Below, in pieces: positions 49,916 to 59,448 of a stretch of DNA of 64,000 nt (position 1 is its first letter; every line of letters starts with the position of its first letter). A program made the translations under genes and the position numbers. The stretch comes from Massilia timonae CCUG 45783 (GTDB lineage Bacteria > Pseudomonadota > Gammaproteobacteria > Burkholderiales > Burkholderiaceae_D), in the NCBI RefSeq assembly GCF_000315425.1, contig NZ_JH992922.1, positions 1,666,986-1,730,985 on the forward strand, in the 5' to 3' direction. The notes beneath the pieces were generated by a model. That model saw nothing but the letters and a program-made list of their open reading frames with translations, searched no databases and had not been told where the DNA came from.

Positions 49916-51637
49916 ATGCGCGCCTCACGATTTTTTATTTCAACTCTTAAAGAAGCGCCTTCCGATGCCGAGATCGTCAGCCACAAGCTGATGATGCGCG
50001 CCGGGATGATCAAGCGCCTGGGTTCCGGCATCTATACCTATATGCCGGTCGGGTTGCGCGTCATCCGCAAGGTCGAGGCGATCGTCCGTGAAGAAATGAA
50101 CCGCGCGGGCGCGATCGAACTGCTGATGCCGCTGGTGCAGCCGGCCGAACTGTGGCAAGAGACGGGCCGCTGGGACAAGATGGGCGACGAGCTGATGCGC
50201 GTTAAGGACCGTCACGGCCGCGATTTCGCGATCCAGCCGACCTCCGAGGAAGTGGTCACCGACGTCGTGCGCAGCGAACTGAAATCGTACCGCCAGCTGC
50301 CGATCAACTTCTACCACATCCAGACCAAGTTCCGCGACGAGCGCCGTCCGCGCTTCGGCCTGATGCGCGGCCGCGAATTCACCATGAAGGACGCCTACTC
50401 CTTCGACCGCGACCTGGAAGGCATGCAGAAGTCCTACCAGACCATGTTCGACGCCTACACCAAGATCTTCAACCGCTTCGGCCTGAAGTTCCGCGCGGTG
50501 GCGGCCGACAACGGCGCCATCGGCGGCACCGGTTCGCATGAATTCCACGTCATCGCCAGCACCGGCGAAGACGCGCTGGTGTACTGCCCCGACTCGGACT
50601 ACGCGGCCAATATGGAAGCGGCCGAAGCGGTGGCCAGCGGCACCCGCGGCGCGGCGACCCAGGCGCTGGCCAAGACCCCGACCCCGGGCAAGACCAAGTG
50701 CGAGAGCGTGGCCGAGCTCTTGAATCTGCCGCTGTCGCAGACCGTCAAGACCATCGCCCTGACCGTCGAGAGCGAAGAAGGCAAGAAGAGCTTCTGGGTG
50801 CTGCTGCTGCGCGGCGACCATGAGCTCAACGAGATCAAGGTCTCCAAGGTCGCCGGCCTGAAGGACTTCCGCTTCTCCACCGAGGCCGAGATTCTCGAGG
50901 TGTTCGGCACCGTGCCGGGCTACCTGGGTCCGATCAACACCAAGCTGCCGGTCAACGTCGTGGCCGACCGCACGGTCGCCAACATGGCCGACTTCGTGTG
51001 CGGCGCCAACGAGGCCGACTTCCACTACACGGGCGCCAACTGGGGCCGTGACCTGCCGGAGCCGGTCGTGGCCGACCTGCGCAACGTGGTCGAGGGCGAC
51101 GCTTCGCCGGACGGCAAGGGCGTGCTGGCGATCGAGCGCGGCATCGAAGTGGGCCACGTGTTCCAGCTCGGCACCGCCTATTCGGAAGCGATGGGCGCGA
51201 CCTTCCTAGACGAAGGTGGCCGTCCCGCGCCGCTGCAGATGGGCTGCTACGGCATCGGCGTGACCCGCATCCTGGGCGCGGCGATCGAGCAGAACTTCGA
51301 CGACAAGGGCATCGTGTGGCCTGACGCCATCGCGCCGTTCGAGCTGGTGCTGTGCCCGATGGGCCTGGACCGCAGCGAGATGGTCAAGGAAGCCACCGAG
51401 AAGCTGTACACCGACATGCAGGCAGCCGGCATCGACGTCATCGTCGACGACCGCGGCCTGCGTCCGGGCGCGATGTTCGCCGACTGGGAGCTGATCGGCG
51501 TGCCGCACCGCGTCGTGATCGGCGAGCGTGGCCTGAAGGAAGGCAACCTGGAATACCAGGGCCGCCGCGACGAAGCGGCGAGCAGCGTGCCGGTGGCCGA
51601 CATGGTCGCCTTCATCAAGGGCAAGCTGGGCAAGTGA
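49916..51637 (+). CDS. proS: Prolyl-tRNA synthetase
   Basis: Class II prolyl-tRNA synthetase of the bacterial type with an inserted editing domain, 573 residues. The N-terminal catalytic part has motif 2 ([25 protein letters not shown]), the INS editing domain is at about 225-385 (including the GCNEAD-type [13 protein letters not shown]), motif 3 is [14 protein letters not shown], and the anticodon-binding domain is C-terminal. A GATATG context ATG at 49916 gives [20 protein letters not shown], the normal start. The upstream 206 bases hold AT-rich promoter-like DNA (TTTAAAATTAG, GATTATAAC) and a small hairpin. Confidence 0.97.
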   Translation: MRASRFFISTLKEAPSDAEIVSHKLMMRAGMIKRLGSGIYTYMPVGLRVIRKVEAIVREEMNRAGAIELLMPLVQPAELWQETGRWDKMGDELMRVKDRHGRDFAIQPTSEEVVTDVVRSELKSYRQLPINFYHIQTKFRDERRPRFGLMRGREFTMKDAYSFDRDLEGMQKSYQTMFDAYTKIFNRFGLKFRAVAADNGAIGGTGSHEFHVIASTGEDALVYCPDSDYAANMEAAEAVASGTRGAATQALAKTPTPGKTKCESVAELLNLPLSQTVKTIALTVESEEGKKSFWVLLLRGDHELNEIKVSKVAGLKDFRFSTEAEILEVFGTVPGYLGPINTKLPVNVVADRTVANMADFVCGANEADFHYTGANWGRDLPEPVVADLRNVVEGDASPDGKGVLAIERGIEVGHVFQLGTAYSEAMGATFLDEGGRPAPLQMGCYGIGVTRILGAAIEQNFDDKGIVWPDAIAPFELVLCPMGLDRSEMVKEATEKLYTDMQAAGIDVIVDDRGLRPGAMFADWELIGVPHRVVIGERGLKEGNLEYQGRRDEAASSVPVADMVAFIKGKLGK

Positions 51638-52263
51638 TGCGTCTGCGCCTCGCCTCCTGGATCGGAGGCGCCGTGCTCGCATGCGCCTTCGGCCTGGGTG
51701 GAGGAGAGGCGTTCGCCGGCAACCAGAAGGAAGAAGCGCTGTCGGATTCGGTGCGCCTGGCCCTGGCCAATGCCATCGCCGACGCGCGCCCGCCGCGGCC
51801 GACTTTCCGCACCGAGGCGGCGCGGGTGCGCTACCAAGCCTGGTTCCAGGAGATGTCGGGCCGGCTCGCCAAGCGCCTGCCCGACGTCCAGACCCGCACC
51901 GAATTCCTCGAGACGGTCTGGTATGAATCGACCCGCGCCGGCCTCGATCCGGGGCTGGTGCTGGGCCTGATCCAGGTCGAATCGGCCTATCGCAAGTACG
52001 CGATCTCGATCGCCGGCGCGCGCGGCTATATGCAGGTGATGCCGTTCTGGACCAAGGTGATCGGCGACGGCGACCGCCGCCGCCTGTTCCACATGCAGAC
52101 CAATCTGCGCTATGGCTGCGCCATCCTGCGCATGTATATCGACATGGAAGCCGGTAACCTGTACCTGGCGCTGGGCCGCTACAACGGCAGCCGGGGCAAG
52201 CCGCAATACCCGAACGCGGTGCTGGCGGCGTGGAAGAAGTGGGAATTCAAGCACGGTATCTAG
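51637..52263 (+). CDS. Lytic transglycosylase (SLT family)
   Basis: Exported lytic murein transglycosylase of 208 residues. Signal peptide 1-27 (AFA/GN). The catalytic Glu is E115 in GLIQVESAYRKYAISIAGARGYMQVMP, the SLT motif (E-S then G-x-M-Q-x-M-P). The downstream LRMYIDMEAGNLYLALGRYNGS completes the fold. The ATG lies inside the proS stop (TGATG), so it is translationally coupled to proS, an arrangement seen in related genomes. It cleaves peptidoglycan glycan strands in the periplasm. Confidence 0.93.
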   Translation: MRLRLASWIGGAVLACAFGLGGGEAFAGNQKEEALSDSVRLALANAIADARPPRPTFRTEAARVRYQAWFQEMSGRLAKRLPDVQTRTEFLETVWYESTRAGLDPGLVLGLIQVESAYRKYAISIAGARGYMQVMPFWTKVIGDGDRRRLFHMQTNLRYGCAILRMYIDMEAGNLYLALGRYNGSRGKPQYPNAVLAAWKKWEFKHGI

Positions 52264-52355
52264 ACCGGGCATGCTGTACAAAACCCCAACATTTCAGTTC
52301 ACCAATGTGTCACGTTAGCAGTGTAGACTTTCCGCTTTCCCAAGCAGAGGACTGC

Positions 52356-53798
52356 ATGCGACCGACCACTCTTGCCTCCGCCGCGCTGCTGGCGGCACTC
52401 GCCGGCTGCGCGACAACGCCGCCCGCTTCGACCCAATCCACCGCCGCACAAGGCGTCAACGCCGTCGACCACCGCGCGAAGAACGTCATCTTCTTCCTCG
52501 GCGACGGCATGGGCATCAACACCCTGACCGCGGCGCGCATCTTCGCCGCCGGCGAAGACGGCGAGCTGGCGATCGACAAGCTGCCCGAGTCGGCCTTCGT
52601 GAAGACCTTCTCGAACGATGCCCAGGTCACCGACAGCGCCGCCTCGATGGCGGCCTACATGACCGGCGTGAAACAGAATAACAATGTCGTCTCGATGTCC
52701 TTCGGCACCCGTGCGATCGCGCCGGGCAAGGATGCCAACGGCAACGCCCTGGTCAGCCGCTGCGAGAACGGCACCGCCGCAGTCACGCTGCTGGAACTGG
52801 CCAAGCGCCGCGGCATGGCGGTCGGCGTGGTCACCAATACCAGCGTCACCGACGCCACCCCGGCCTCGACCTATGCCCACGCCTGCCACCGCAAGCTGGA
52901 AACCGACATCGCCGCCAGCCTGGTGCCGGGCGGCGCCGGCTACAACCCGGCGCTCGGCGCGCGCGGCCTGGACGTGCTGTTCGGCGGCGGCGCCCAGTAT
53001 TTCACGCCGTTCAACCGTGGCGGCAAGCGCGCGGACAACCGCGACCTGCTGGCCGAGCTGCAGGCCAGGGGCTTGCGCGTGGTGAGCGACACCGCGCAAT
53101 TGAATGCCTTGCAGCCGGGCCAGCCGGCGGTCGGCCTGTTCGCGCCGAACCACATGGACTTCGACGCCACCCGCGACCCGGCGCGCCAGCCGGCCCTGCC
53201 GGCGATGGCGACCAAGGCGATCGAGCTGCTGGCGCCGAACCCGAACGGTTTCTTCCTGATGGTCGAGGGCGGCCTGATCGACCACGCCCTGCACGCGACC
53301 CTGGGCAAGCGCGCCCTGCAAGAGACGGTGACGTATAACGCGGCGCTGCAGGCGGCGATCGACCGCATGGAAGCGCTCGATCCGGGCCTCAAGAATACCC
53401 TGATCGTCGCCACCGCCGACCATGACCACACCCTGATCCTGAACGGCTACGCGGCCCGCACCGGCAAGACCACGCCGACCAACCCCGGCGTGATCGGCCT
53501 GGTGCGCAACGCCGACGGCAAGCCGGCCCTGGACGGCAAGGGCCAGCCATATACCATCATCGGCTTCGGCACCGGCGAGCAGCGCCACGCGGGCGACCGC
53601 ACGGCGCACCTGAGCGACGAGGTCGTGACGCGCGACGACTACCACCAGGAAGCGGTGGTGCGCACCCGCACGGGCGCCGAGACCCATGGCGGCAGCGACG
53701 TCTACCTGGGCGCGACCGGCGCCAACGCCGAACTGTTCCGCGGGACCATCGACAACACCCGCGTGTTCAACCTGATCAAGACCGCCGCCGGCCTGTAA
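52356..53798 (+). CDS. Alkaline phosphatase (PhoA-type), lipoprotein
   Basis: Alkaline phosphatase of 480 residues with lipobox LAGC (C18), so outer-membrane or periplasmic. VIFFLGDGMG is the first metal-binding block, the nucleophile is S94 in TDSAASMAAYMTG, and VEGGLIDHALHAT and TADHDHT hold further metal ligands. It is a tandem paralog of the next gene (19-base gap). No Pho-box pattern was seen in the 92 bases upstream. The N-terminal Thr/Ala/Ser/Gln linker separates the lipid anchor from the catalytic domain. Confidence 0.92.
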   Translation: MRPTTLASAALLAALAGCATTPPASTQSTAAQGVNAVDHRAKNVIFFLGDGMGINTLTAARIFAAGEDGELAIDKLPESAFVKTFSNDAQVTDSAASMAAYMTGVKQNNNVVSMSFGTRAIAPGKDANGNALVSRCENGTAAVTLLELAKRRGMAVGVVTNTSVTDATPASTYAHACHRKLETDIAASLVPGGAGYNPALGARGLDVLFGGGAQYFTPFNRGGKRADNRDLLAELQARGLRVVSDTAQLNALQPGQPAVGLFAPNHMDFDATRDPARQPALPAMATKAIELLAPNPNGFFLMVEGGLIDHALHATLGKRALQETVTYNAALQAAIDRMEALDPGLKNTLIVATADHDHTLILNGYAARTGKTTPTNPGVIGLVRNADGKPALDGKGQPYTIIGFGTGEQRHAGDRTAHLSDEVVTRDDYHQEAVVRTRTGAETHGGSDVYLGATGANAELFRGTIDNTRVFNLIKTAAGL

Positions 53799-53817
53799 GC
53801 CGCGACCAGGAGCCACC

Positions 53818-55203
53818 ATGACTTTCACACGTTTTACTCCGCTGCTGCTGGCCGCATGCGCATTTGTCCCATTTTCGGCTGCCTTTTCCACCCCGGCCGC
53901 CGCCCAGCAAAAGGCCAAGAACATCATCTTCTTCCTCGGCGACGGCATGGGCCCGACGACGATCACCGCCGCCCGCATTTATCGCGGCGGCGAGGACAGC
54001 CTGCTGCACTTCGAGCGCCTGATGGAGCGCACCGCGCGCATCAAGACGTATTCGGCCGACTACCAGACCACCGACAGCGCGCCGTCGATGGGCGCCTACA
54101 TGACCGGCGTGAAGATGAACAACGACGTCATCTCGCAGGCTGGCGCGCGTCCGATCGATCCGAGCAAGGACGGCATCGACCAGTGCGGCGCCAACAACGG
54201 CACGCCGGCCGTGACGATCCTGGAACTGGCCAAGGCCCGGGGCAAGGCGACCGGCGCCGTCACCACCACCGAACTGACCCACGCCACGCCCGCATCGACC
54301 TTCGCGCACAGCTGCAGCCGCGACTCTGTCTATGCCATCGCGCAGCAGATCGTGCCTGGCGGCGCCGGCTACAACAAGGCGCTGGGCGACGGCGTGGATG
54401 TGCTGATGGGAGGAGGGCGCAACCACTTCACGCCGCGTGACGCCGCCGCCAATCCCAAGGGCCGGCCCGACGGGCGCGACCTGATGGCCGAATTCGCCGG
54501 CGCCGGCTACTACGTGGCAGGCACCCGCGCCGGCATGATGTCGGCGCAGCCGGGCCGCAAGTTCGTAGGCATCTTCAGCGCCACCAGCCATCTCGACTAC
54601 TCGTACCAGCGCCGCCCGGAGCAGCCGACCCTGGCCGAGATGACCGGGAAGGCGATCGACCTGCTGTCGAAGAATCCGAACGGTTTCTTCCTGATGGTCG
54701 AAGGCGGCAAGATCGACCACGCCCTGCACGACACCCGCGCCAAGCATGCGCTGGAAGAGACGGTGGCCTTCGACGATGCCCTGCAGCTGGCGATCGAGCG
54801 CATGCGCGCCATCGATCCGGGCCTGCAGAATACGCTGATCGTGCTGACCGCCGACCATGACCACACGATGCAGATCAACGGCTATCCGAAGCGCGGCAAT
54901 CCGATCACCGACATCGTGCGCGACTATGCGTCGGGCGAGCCGAAGAAGGATGCGGACGGTAAGACTTTCACCACCCTCGTGTTCGGCAACGGCCCGAACC
55001 GCCCGGACGTGCGCGCCGACGTCGACAGCGTGGTGGCGCAGAGCGACGATTACCATCAGGAAACCGGCGTGCACAAATCGTCGGAAACCCATGGCGGCGG
55101 CGACGTCAAACTGTATGCGACCGGGGCCGGATCGGCGCCGTTCAAGGGCACGATCGAGAATACCCAGGTGTTTCACCTGATGAAAGCCGCAGCGGGCTTG
55201 TAA
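53818..55203 (+). CDS. Alkaline phosphatase (PhoA-type), secreted
   Basis: Second alkaline phosphatase, 461 residues, with a normal signal peptide (1-29, AAA/QQ) and no lipobox, so probably soluble periplasmic. Blocks are IIFFLGDGMG, nucleophile S87 in TDSAPSMGAYMTG, VEGGKIDHALHDT and TADHDHTM. It shares domain order and many residues with the preceding protein, indicating tandem duplication followed by divergence in localisation. A strong terminator follows, so both genes probably form one transcript. Confidence 0.92.
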   Translation: MTFTRFTPLLLAACAFVPFSAAFSTPAAAQQKAKNIIFFLGDGMGPTTITAARIYRGGEDSLLHFERLMERTARIKTYSADYQTTDSAPSMGAYMTGVKMNNDVISQAGARPIDPSKDGIDQCGANNGTPAVTILELAKARGKATGAVTTTELTHATPASTFAHSCSRDSVYAIAQQIVPGGAGYNKALGDGVDVLMGGGRNHFTPRDAAANPKGRPDGRDLMAEFAGAGYYVAGTRAGMMSAQPGRKFVGIFSATSHLDYSYQRRPEQPTLAEMTGKAIDLLSKNPNGFFLMVEGGKIDHALHDTRAKHALEETVAFDDALQLAIERMRAIDPGLQNTLIVLTADHDHTMQINGYPKRGNPITDIVRDYASGEPKKDADGKTFTTLVFGNGPNRPDVRADVDSVVAQSDDYHQETGVHKSSETHGGGDVKLYATGAGSAPFKGTIENTQVFHLMKAAAGL

Positions 55204-55276
55204 TGGATTCGGATCGGCGCAGCGCCGATCCGAAAGGTTATTAACCGGTTGCCACTATTATTTACAGCCGAATAAC

Positions 55277-55309
55277 AAAAAGCCCCGGGTTTGAAACCGG
55301 GGCTTTTTT
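55277..55309 (+). terminator. Rho-independent terminator after the phosphatase genes
   Basis: AAAAAGCCCCGG pairs with CCGGGGCTTTTT around an eight-base loop (GTTTGAAA), followed by a T run. The symmetric A/T ends may also allow termination of the convergent SWIB gene on the other strand. Confidence 0.9.
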
Positions 55310-55339
55310 AAGCTTGAAGCTTTTGAAATAGCCGGTGGC

Positions 55340-55720
55340 TTATTTCAGGTGATCCGAAATGAGTTTGGTCATTTCGAACATCGAGACTTGTGCCTTGCCG
55401 CCGAAAACGGCTTTCAGCTTGTCGTCGGCATTGATCATGCGACGATTCGCTGCGTCTTGCAGGTCTTTCGACTTGATGTAATCCCAGACCTTCTTGGTCA
55501 CTTCGGTGCGCGGCAGCGGCTTGTCGCCGACGACGGCGGCCAGCGTGGCGGACGGGGTCATGGCTTTCATGAAAGCAGCATTCGGCTTGCGCGCGGCTGC
55601 CGGCTTATCGGCCGACTTCGCTGCTGGTGCTGCCTTTTTTGCTGCCGGCTTGGCCGCTGCAGCAGGCTTGGCAGCGGCTTTTTTTGCTGGCGCTGCAGTG
55701 GTTTTTTTGGCTGTTGCCAT
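55340..55720 (-). CDS. SWIB/MDM2-domain protein with histone-like tail
   Basis: A 126-residue protein with a Lys/Ala/Pro-rich N-terminal tail of about 50 residues (MATAKKTTAAPAKKAAAKPA and on), histone-H1-like, and a C-terminal SWIB domain (AFMKAMTPSATLAAVVGDKPLPRTEVTKKVWDYIKSKDLQD, ending MFEMTKLISDHLK). SWIB domains are best known from eukaryotic chromatin remodellers and chlamydial topoisomerase fusions; stand-alone bacterial forms have no firm role, with DNA binding likely through the basic tail. AGGAGG precedes the ATG at 55720; an upstream start at 55744 lies before that ribosome site and is rejected. Confidence 0.88.
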   Translation of the reverse strand: MATAKKTTAAPAKKAAAKPAAAAKPAAKKAAPAAKSADKPAAARKPNAAFMKAMTPSATLAAVVGDKPLPRTEVTKKVWDYIKSKDLQDAANRRMINADDKLKAVFGGKAQVSMFEMTKLISDHLK

Positions 55721-55898
55721 CTTCGAGCCTCCTAAAACGAACACGTGGAAAAGTGCGTAATTTATCGCACGCCTATATTGGTAGCGTTTTACAGTTCGTG
55801 CAAGTCTTTTTCAAAACTTTTTCACTCGTAAAACCCGCCGAATGGGCGTTATCGCACACAACAACGCATGAGAACGAAAAAACGCTGACAAGCGGCGT

Positions 55899-55933
55899 AA
55901 AAAAAACCGCGCAAAGCGATACTTTGCACGGTT
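55899..55933 (-). terminator. Rho-independent terminator after ffh
   Basis: On the minus strand AACCGTGCAAAG (55933-55922) pairs with CTTTGCGCGGTT (55916-55905), one mismatch, followed by a run of eight T. It lies 21 bases after the ffh stop. Confidence 0.9.
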
Positions 55934-55953
55934 CTCGCCGATTGGCATGCGGA

Positions 55954-57321
55954 TTAGCGCAAGCCGGGCATCATCCCCTTCATCCCGCGCATCATCTTCA
56001 TCAGGCCGCCGCCCTTGAGCTTTTTCATCATGGTCTGCATCTGGTCGTACTGGTTCAGCATGCGGTTGACTTCCTGCACCTGCACGCCCGCGCCGGCCGC
56101 GATGCGGCGCTTGCGGTTGGCCTTGATCAGCTCGGGCTTGGCGCGCTCCGCCGGGGTCATCGAATCGATGATGCCGACCATGCGGCGCACCGATTTCTCG
56201 GCCTGGTCCATATTGGCGCCGCTCGCGGCCTGCTGGAACTGGGCCGGGAGCTTGTCCATCAGGCCGGCCATGCCGCCCATTTTCTTCATTTGCGTGAGCT
56301 GCGCCTTGAAGTCGTTCATGTCGAAACGGCCGCCGGCCTTGATCTTGTTGGCCATTTCGGCCGCGGCTTCGGCGTCGACGCCCTTGCGCGCTTCTTCGAC
56401 CAGCGCCAGGATGTCGCCCATGCCCAGCACGCGGTTGGCCATGCGGGTGGGATCGAAGGCTTCCAGGCCATCGAGCTTTTCGGACACGCCGGCGAACTTG
56501 ATCGGCTTGCCGGTCACGTGACGCACCGACAGCGCCGCGCCGCCGCGCGAATCGCCATCGAGCTTGGTCAGCACGATGCCGGTCAGGGGCAGGGCGTCGT
56601 TGAAGGCCTTGGCGGTGTTGATCGCATCCTGGCCCAGCATGGCGTCGACCACGAACAGGGTCTCGACCGGGTTGACGGCGCCGTGCACGGCGGCGATCTC
56701 CTGCATCATCGCCTCGTCGATGCCCAGGCGGCCGGCGGTGTCGATGATCAGGACGTCGTGGTAATGCTTCCTGGCCCAGTCCAGCGCGTTGCGGGCGATG
56801 TCGACCGGCTTGTCGTTGGCGGTGGACGGGAAGAAGTCGGCGCCCACCTGCTTGGTCACCGACTCCAGCTGGGCGATCGCGGCGGGACGATAGACGTCGG
56901 CCGAGACGGTCAGGACTTTTTTCTTCTTTTGTTCCTTGAGGTACTTGGCCAGCTTACCAGTGGTGGTGGTTTTACCCACACCCTGCAGGCCGGCCATCAG
57001 GATGATCGCCGGCGGCTGCTGGGCGAAGGAAATCTGGGTGGCTTCAGGGCCGAGGTCGGCGCCCATCAGGGCGGCCAGCTCTTTCTGCACCACGCCGACC
57101 AGGGCCTGGCCGGGCGACAGCGAGCCGACGACTTCTTCGCCCAGGGCTTTTTCCTTGACCTTGGCGATGAATTCGCGCACCGCCGGCAGCGCTACGTCGG
57201 CCTCGAGCAGGGCCATGCGCACTTCGCGCAGCATTTCCGCGGTGTTCGCCTCGGTCAGGCGGGCCTCGCCGCGCATGGTCTTGACGACCTTGGCAAGGCG
57301 TTGGGTGAGGTTATCTAGCAT
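55954..57321 (-). CDS. ffh: Ffh, signal recognition particle GTPase
   Basis: SRP54 homologue of 455 residues that, with 4.5S RNA, targets inner-membrane proteins to FtsY. It has the N domain (1-90), a G domain with P-loop GLQGVGKTTTTGKLA, DTAGRLGIDE and TKLDGDSRGGAALS, and the methionine-rich M domain from about 330 (MKKMGGMAGLMDKL, MNQYDQMQTMMKKLKGGG-type end). Standard length. It is divergent from an ABC transporter operon across a 273-base gap. The terminator at 55899-55933 separates it from the SWIB gene. Confidence 0.97.
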   Translation of the reverse strand: MLDNLTQRLAKVVKTMRGEARLTEANTAEMLREVRMALLEADVALPAVREFIAKVKEKALGEEVVGSLSPGQALVGVVQKELAALMGADLGPEATQISFAQQPPAIILMAGLQGVGKTTTTGKLAKYLKEQKKKKVLTVSADVYRPAAIAQLESVTKQVGADFFPSTANDKPVDIARNALDWARKHYHDVLIIDTAGRLGIDEAMMQEIAAVHGAVNPVETLFVVDAMLGQDAINTAKAFNDALPLTGIVLTKLDGDSRGGAALSVRHVTGKPIKFAGVSEKLDGLEAFDPTRMANRVLGMGDILALVEEARKGVDAEAAAEMANKIKAGGRFDMNDFKAQLTQMKKMGGMAGLMDKLPAQFQQAASGANMDQAEKSVRRMVGIIDSMTPAERAKPELIKANRKRRIAAGAGVQVQEVNRMLNQYDQMQTMMKKLKGGGLMKMMRGMKGMMPGLR

Positions 57322-57425
57322 GTCTACCTAATAGAAAGAAGCGCAAGAAAAAAGCGCAGTCGGATCTGGCGCAGGTCGCCAACGCATCATTTTACCTTGC
57401 AGCGCGGCCTCCCGGCATAGCGCGC

Positions 57426-57465
57426 CTGGCCGATCCTGGCCGAACCTGTCCGAACCTGCCCTGTA
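57426..57465 (+). repeat. Degenerate 10-base tandem repeat
   Basis: Four consecutive 10-base units: CTGGCCGATC, CTGGCCGAAC, CTGTCCGAAC, CTGCCCTGTA, the last diverged. It lies in the 273-base gap between ffh and the ABC transporter operon, 130 bases before the latter. Helical-phase spacing would fit repeated protein contacts, but no regulator is known. Confidence 0.6.
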
Positions 57466-57594
57466 CCGGCCATTTTTGCCGAATGCCGTCGCCTTTTGGG
57501 ATAGCGCAAACACAAGCCGCGGTCGCCATGGTGTATTGCCTACTCGCCTTTCCGGCAAGCATTAGTGTTAACAATCGGTCCAAGGAGAACTGAT

Positions 57595-58569
57595 ATGAGG
57601 GAGATGTTTGGCAAGACATTGGTCGCGCTCACCCTGGTGGCCGCCGGCGGCAGCGCCACGGCCCAGGACGTGGTGCGGCTGGGGAATCTCAAGCTGGCGC
57701 ATTTCGGCGCCGTGTCCTATATCAAGGAAATCGCCCCAAGCTGCGGCATCCGGGTCGAGGAAAAGATGTTCGCCAAAGGGCTGGACATCATGCAGGCCAT
57801 CATCGCCGGCGAGCTGGACGTGGGCGCCACCGCGTCCGAGGCCGCGATCCAGGGCCGCGCCGGCGGCGCTCCGGTGGTGGTGGTGGCCGGTTTCGCGCGC
57901 GGCGGGGCGCGGCTGGTGGCGCGGCCCGAACTGAAGATCGCGTCCATCCTCGAGCTCAAGGGCAAACGCGTGGGCGTCACCCGCGGCGGCATCCAGGAAG
58001 TGCTCCTGATGGCCGAACTGGCGCGCAACAAGCTGAGCGCCGACACCAGCGGCCGCAAGGACGTGCAGCTGGTGTACCTGTCCTATCCGGAGCTGAACCA
58101 GGCGCTGCTGGGCCGGCACATCGACGCGATGATGCAATCCGAGCCGCAATCGTCGCAGGCGATCAATATGGGTTTCGGGAAGGAAGTCATGAAGCCCTAC
58201 GGGACGCCGATCGGCGAGCCGGTGCGCACCATGGTCATGACCGAGAAGTTCTACCGCGAGCGCCGGCCGCTGGCCGAGAAGTTCATGCGCTGCTTCGTCC
58301 AGGCCACGCGCACCTTCATCGACCGGCCCGACGTCGCCGAACACTATGTGCGCCAGTCGATGTTCAAGGGCCAGATCACGGTGGCCGACTTCCGCGCGGC
58401 GATGGCCAATTCGCCGTACTCCTACGACATCACGCCCCAGCACATCCAGGTCACGACCGACGTCATGGCGCAGACCGGGGTGGGGCGCATGGCGCGTCCG
58501 CCGCTGGCCAGCGACTGGGTCCGCACCGACCTGCTGGCCTCGGCCAAGAAAAGCCTGAACATCCAGTAA
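57595..58569 (+). CDS. ABC transporter substrate-binding protein (NMT1/SsuA type)
   Basis: Periplasmic binding protein of 324 residues with a signal peptide (1-23, ATA/QD from the ATG at 57595). The NMT1-like fold shows LKLAHFGAVSYIKEIA, the DVGATASEAAIQGRAGGAPVVVVAGFARGG domain-swap region and LKGKRVGVTRGGIQEV. The family binds sulfonates, nitrate, taurine, pyrimidine precursors or aromatic acids; the ligand cannot be assigned. AAGGAG lies seven bases before the ATG. It is the first gene of a three-gene operon with permease and ATPase; an ATG 9 bases further on is an alternative start. Confidence 0.9.
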   Translation: MREMFGKTLVALTLVAAGGSATAQDVVRLGNLKLAHFGAVSYIKEIAPSCGIRVEEKMFAKGLDIMQAIIAGELDVGATASEAAIQGRAGGAPVVVVAGFARGGARLVARPELKIASILELKGKRVGVTRGGIQEVLLMAELARNKLSADTSGRKDVQLVYLSYPELNQALLGRHIDAMMQSEPQSSQAINMGFGKEVMKPYGTPIGEPVRTMVMTEKFYRERRPLAEKFMRCFVQATRTFIDRPDVAEHYVRQSMFKGQITVADFRAAMANSPYSYDITPQHIQVTTDVMAQTGVGRMARPPLASDWVRTDLLASAKKSLNIQ

Positions 58570-58580
58570 AGGGAGACGAC

Positions 58581-59447
58581 ATGGAACGCATCGAACGACG
58601 CAAGACGCCGCGCCGGGGTTCGCGCAATGCGCGGCTCCGATGGAACGACGCCACCGGCCTGGTGGTGCCGGTGCTGGCGATCGCGCTCTGGCAATGGGTG
58701 GCGGCCAGCGGCCTGGTCGACCGCCAGGTGCTGCCGGCGCCGCTGGACGTGTGGCGCAAATGGGTCGACTACCTGCTCCCGCTCGAGCCGTTCGCGCAGT
58801 ACACCGACGGCGGCTGGCTCAAATGGGCGCTGTCGGGCGAATTGCCGGTCGACGTCGTCGCCAGCCTGTACCGGGTGGTGGTGGGCTTCGCCATCGGCGC
58901 CGGGCTGGCGTTGCCGCTCGGGCTGGCGATGGGCGCCAGCCAGCGCGTGCACGCCTGGATGAATCCCCTGGTGCAGGTGCTGCGGCCGATCCCTCCGATC
59001 GCCTACATCCCGCTGGCGATGCTGTGGTTCGGGCTCGGCAATCCGCCGGCGGTGTTCCTGATCGCGATCGGGGCGTTCTTTCCGGTGTTGATGAACACGA
59101 TCGCCGGCGTGCGCCAGGTCGACGGCATCTATCTGCGCGCGGCGCACAACCTCGGCGCCGGCAAGCTGACGATGTTCCTGCGCGTGATCCTGCCGGCGGC
59201 GGTGCCCTACATCCTGTCCGGCGTGCGGATCGGGATCGGCACCGCCTTCATCGTCGTGATCGTGGCCGAGATGATCGCCGTGAACAGCGGCCTGGGTTTC
59301 CGCATCTCGGAGGCGCGCGAGTACTTCTGGTCCGACAAGGTCATCGCCGGGATGATCAGCATCGGCGTGCTGGGCCTGTTGATCGACATCGGCGTGAATC
59401 GGCTGAACAACCATCTGCTGCGCTGGCACCGCGGCCTGGAGCACTGA
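58581..59447 (+). CDS. ABC transporter permease (SsuC/TauC type)
   Basis: Inner-membrane permease of 288 residues with about six transmembrane helices and the EAA-type loop (VRQVDGIYLRAAHNLGAGKLTMFLRVILPAAVPYILSGVRIGIG) that contacts the ATPase. The N-terminus is basic (ERRKTPRRGSRNARLRW). It belongs to the binding-protein-dependent nitrate/sulfonate/taurine subfamily. It begins 12 bases after the binding-protein gene and ends one base before the ATPase start. Confidence 0.92.
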   Translation: MERIERRKTPRRGSRNARLRWNDATGLVVPVLAIALWQWVAASGLVDRQVLPAPLDVWRKWVDYLLPLEPFAQYTDGGWLKWALSGELPVDVVASLYRVVVGFAIGAGLALPLGLAMGASQRVHAWMNPLVQVLRPIPPIAYIPLAMLWFGLGNPPAVFLIAIGAFFPVLMNTIAGVRQVDGIYLRAAHNLGAGKLTMFLRVILPAAVPYILSGVRIGIGTAFIVVIVAEMIAVNSGLGFRISEAREYFWSDKVIAGMISIGVLGLLIDIGVNRLNNHLLRWHRGLEH

Positions 59448-59448
59448 C

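Noticed and set aside
52264..52355. Pho box upstream of the alkaline phosphatases
   Set aside because: Only isolated TGTCAC was seen; no repeated CTGTCAT-type pair at 11-base spacing.
57426..57465. CRISPR-like array
   Set aside because: Units are 10 bases with no spacers; it is a plain degenerate tandem repeat.
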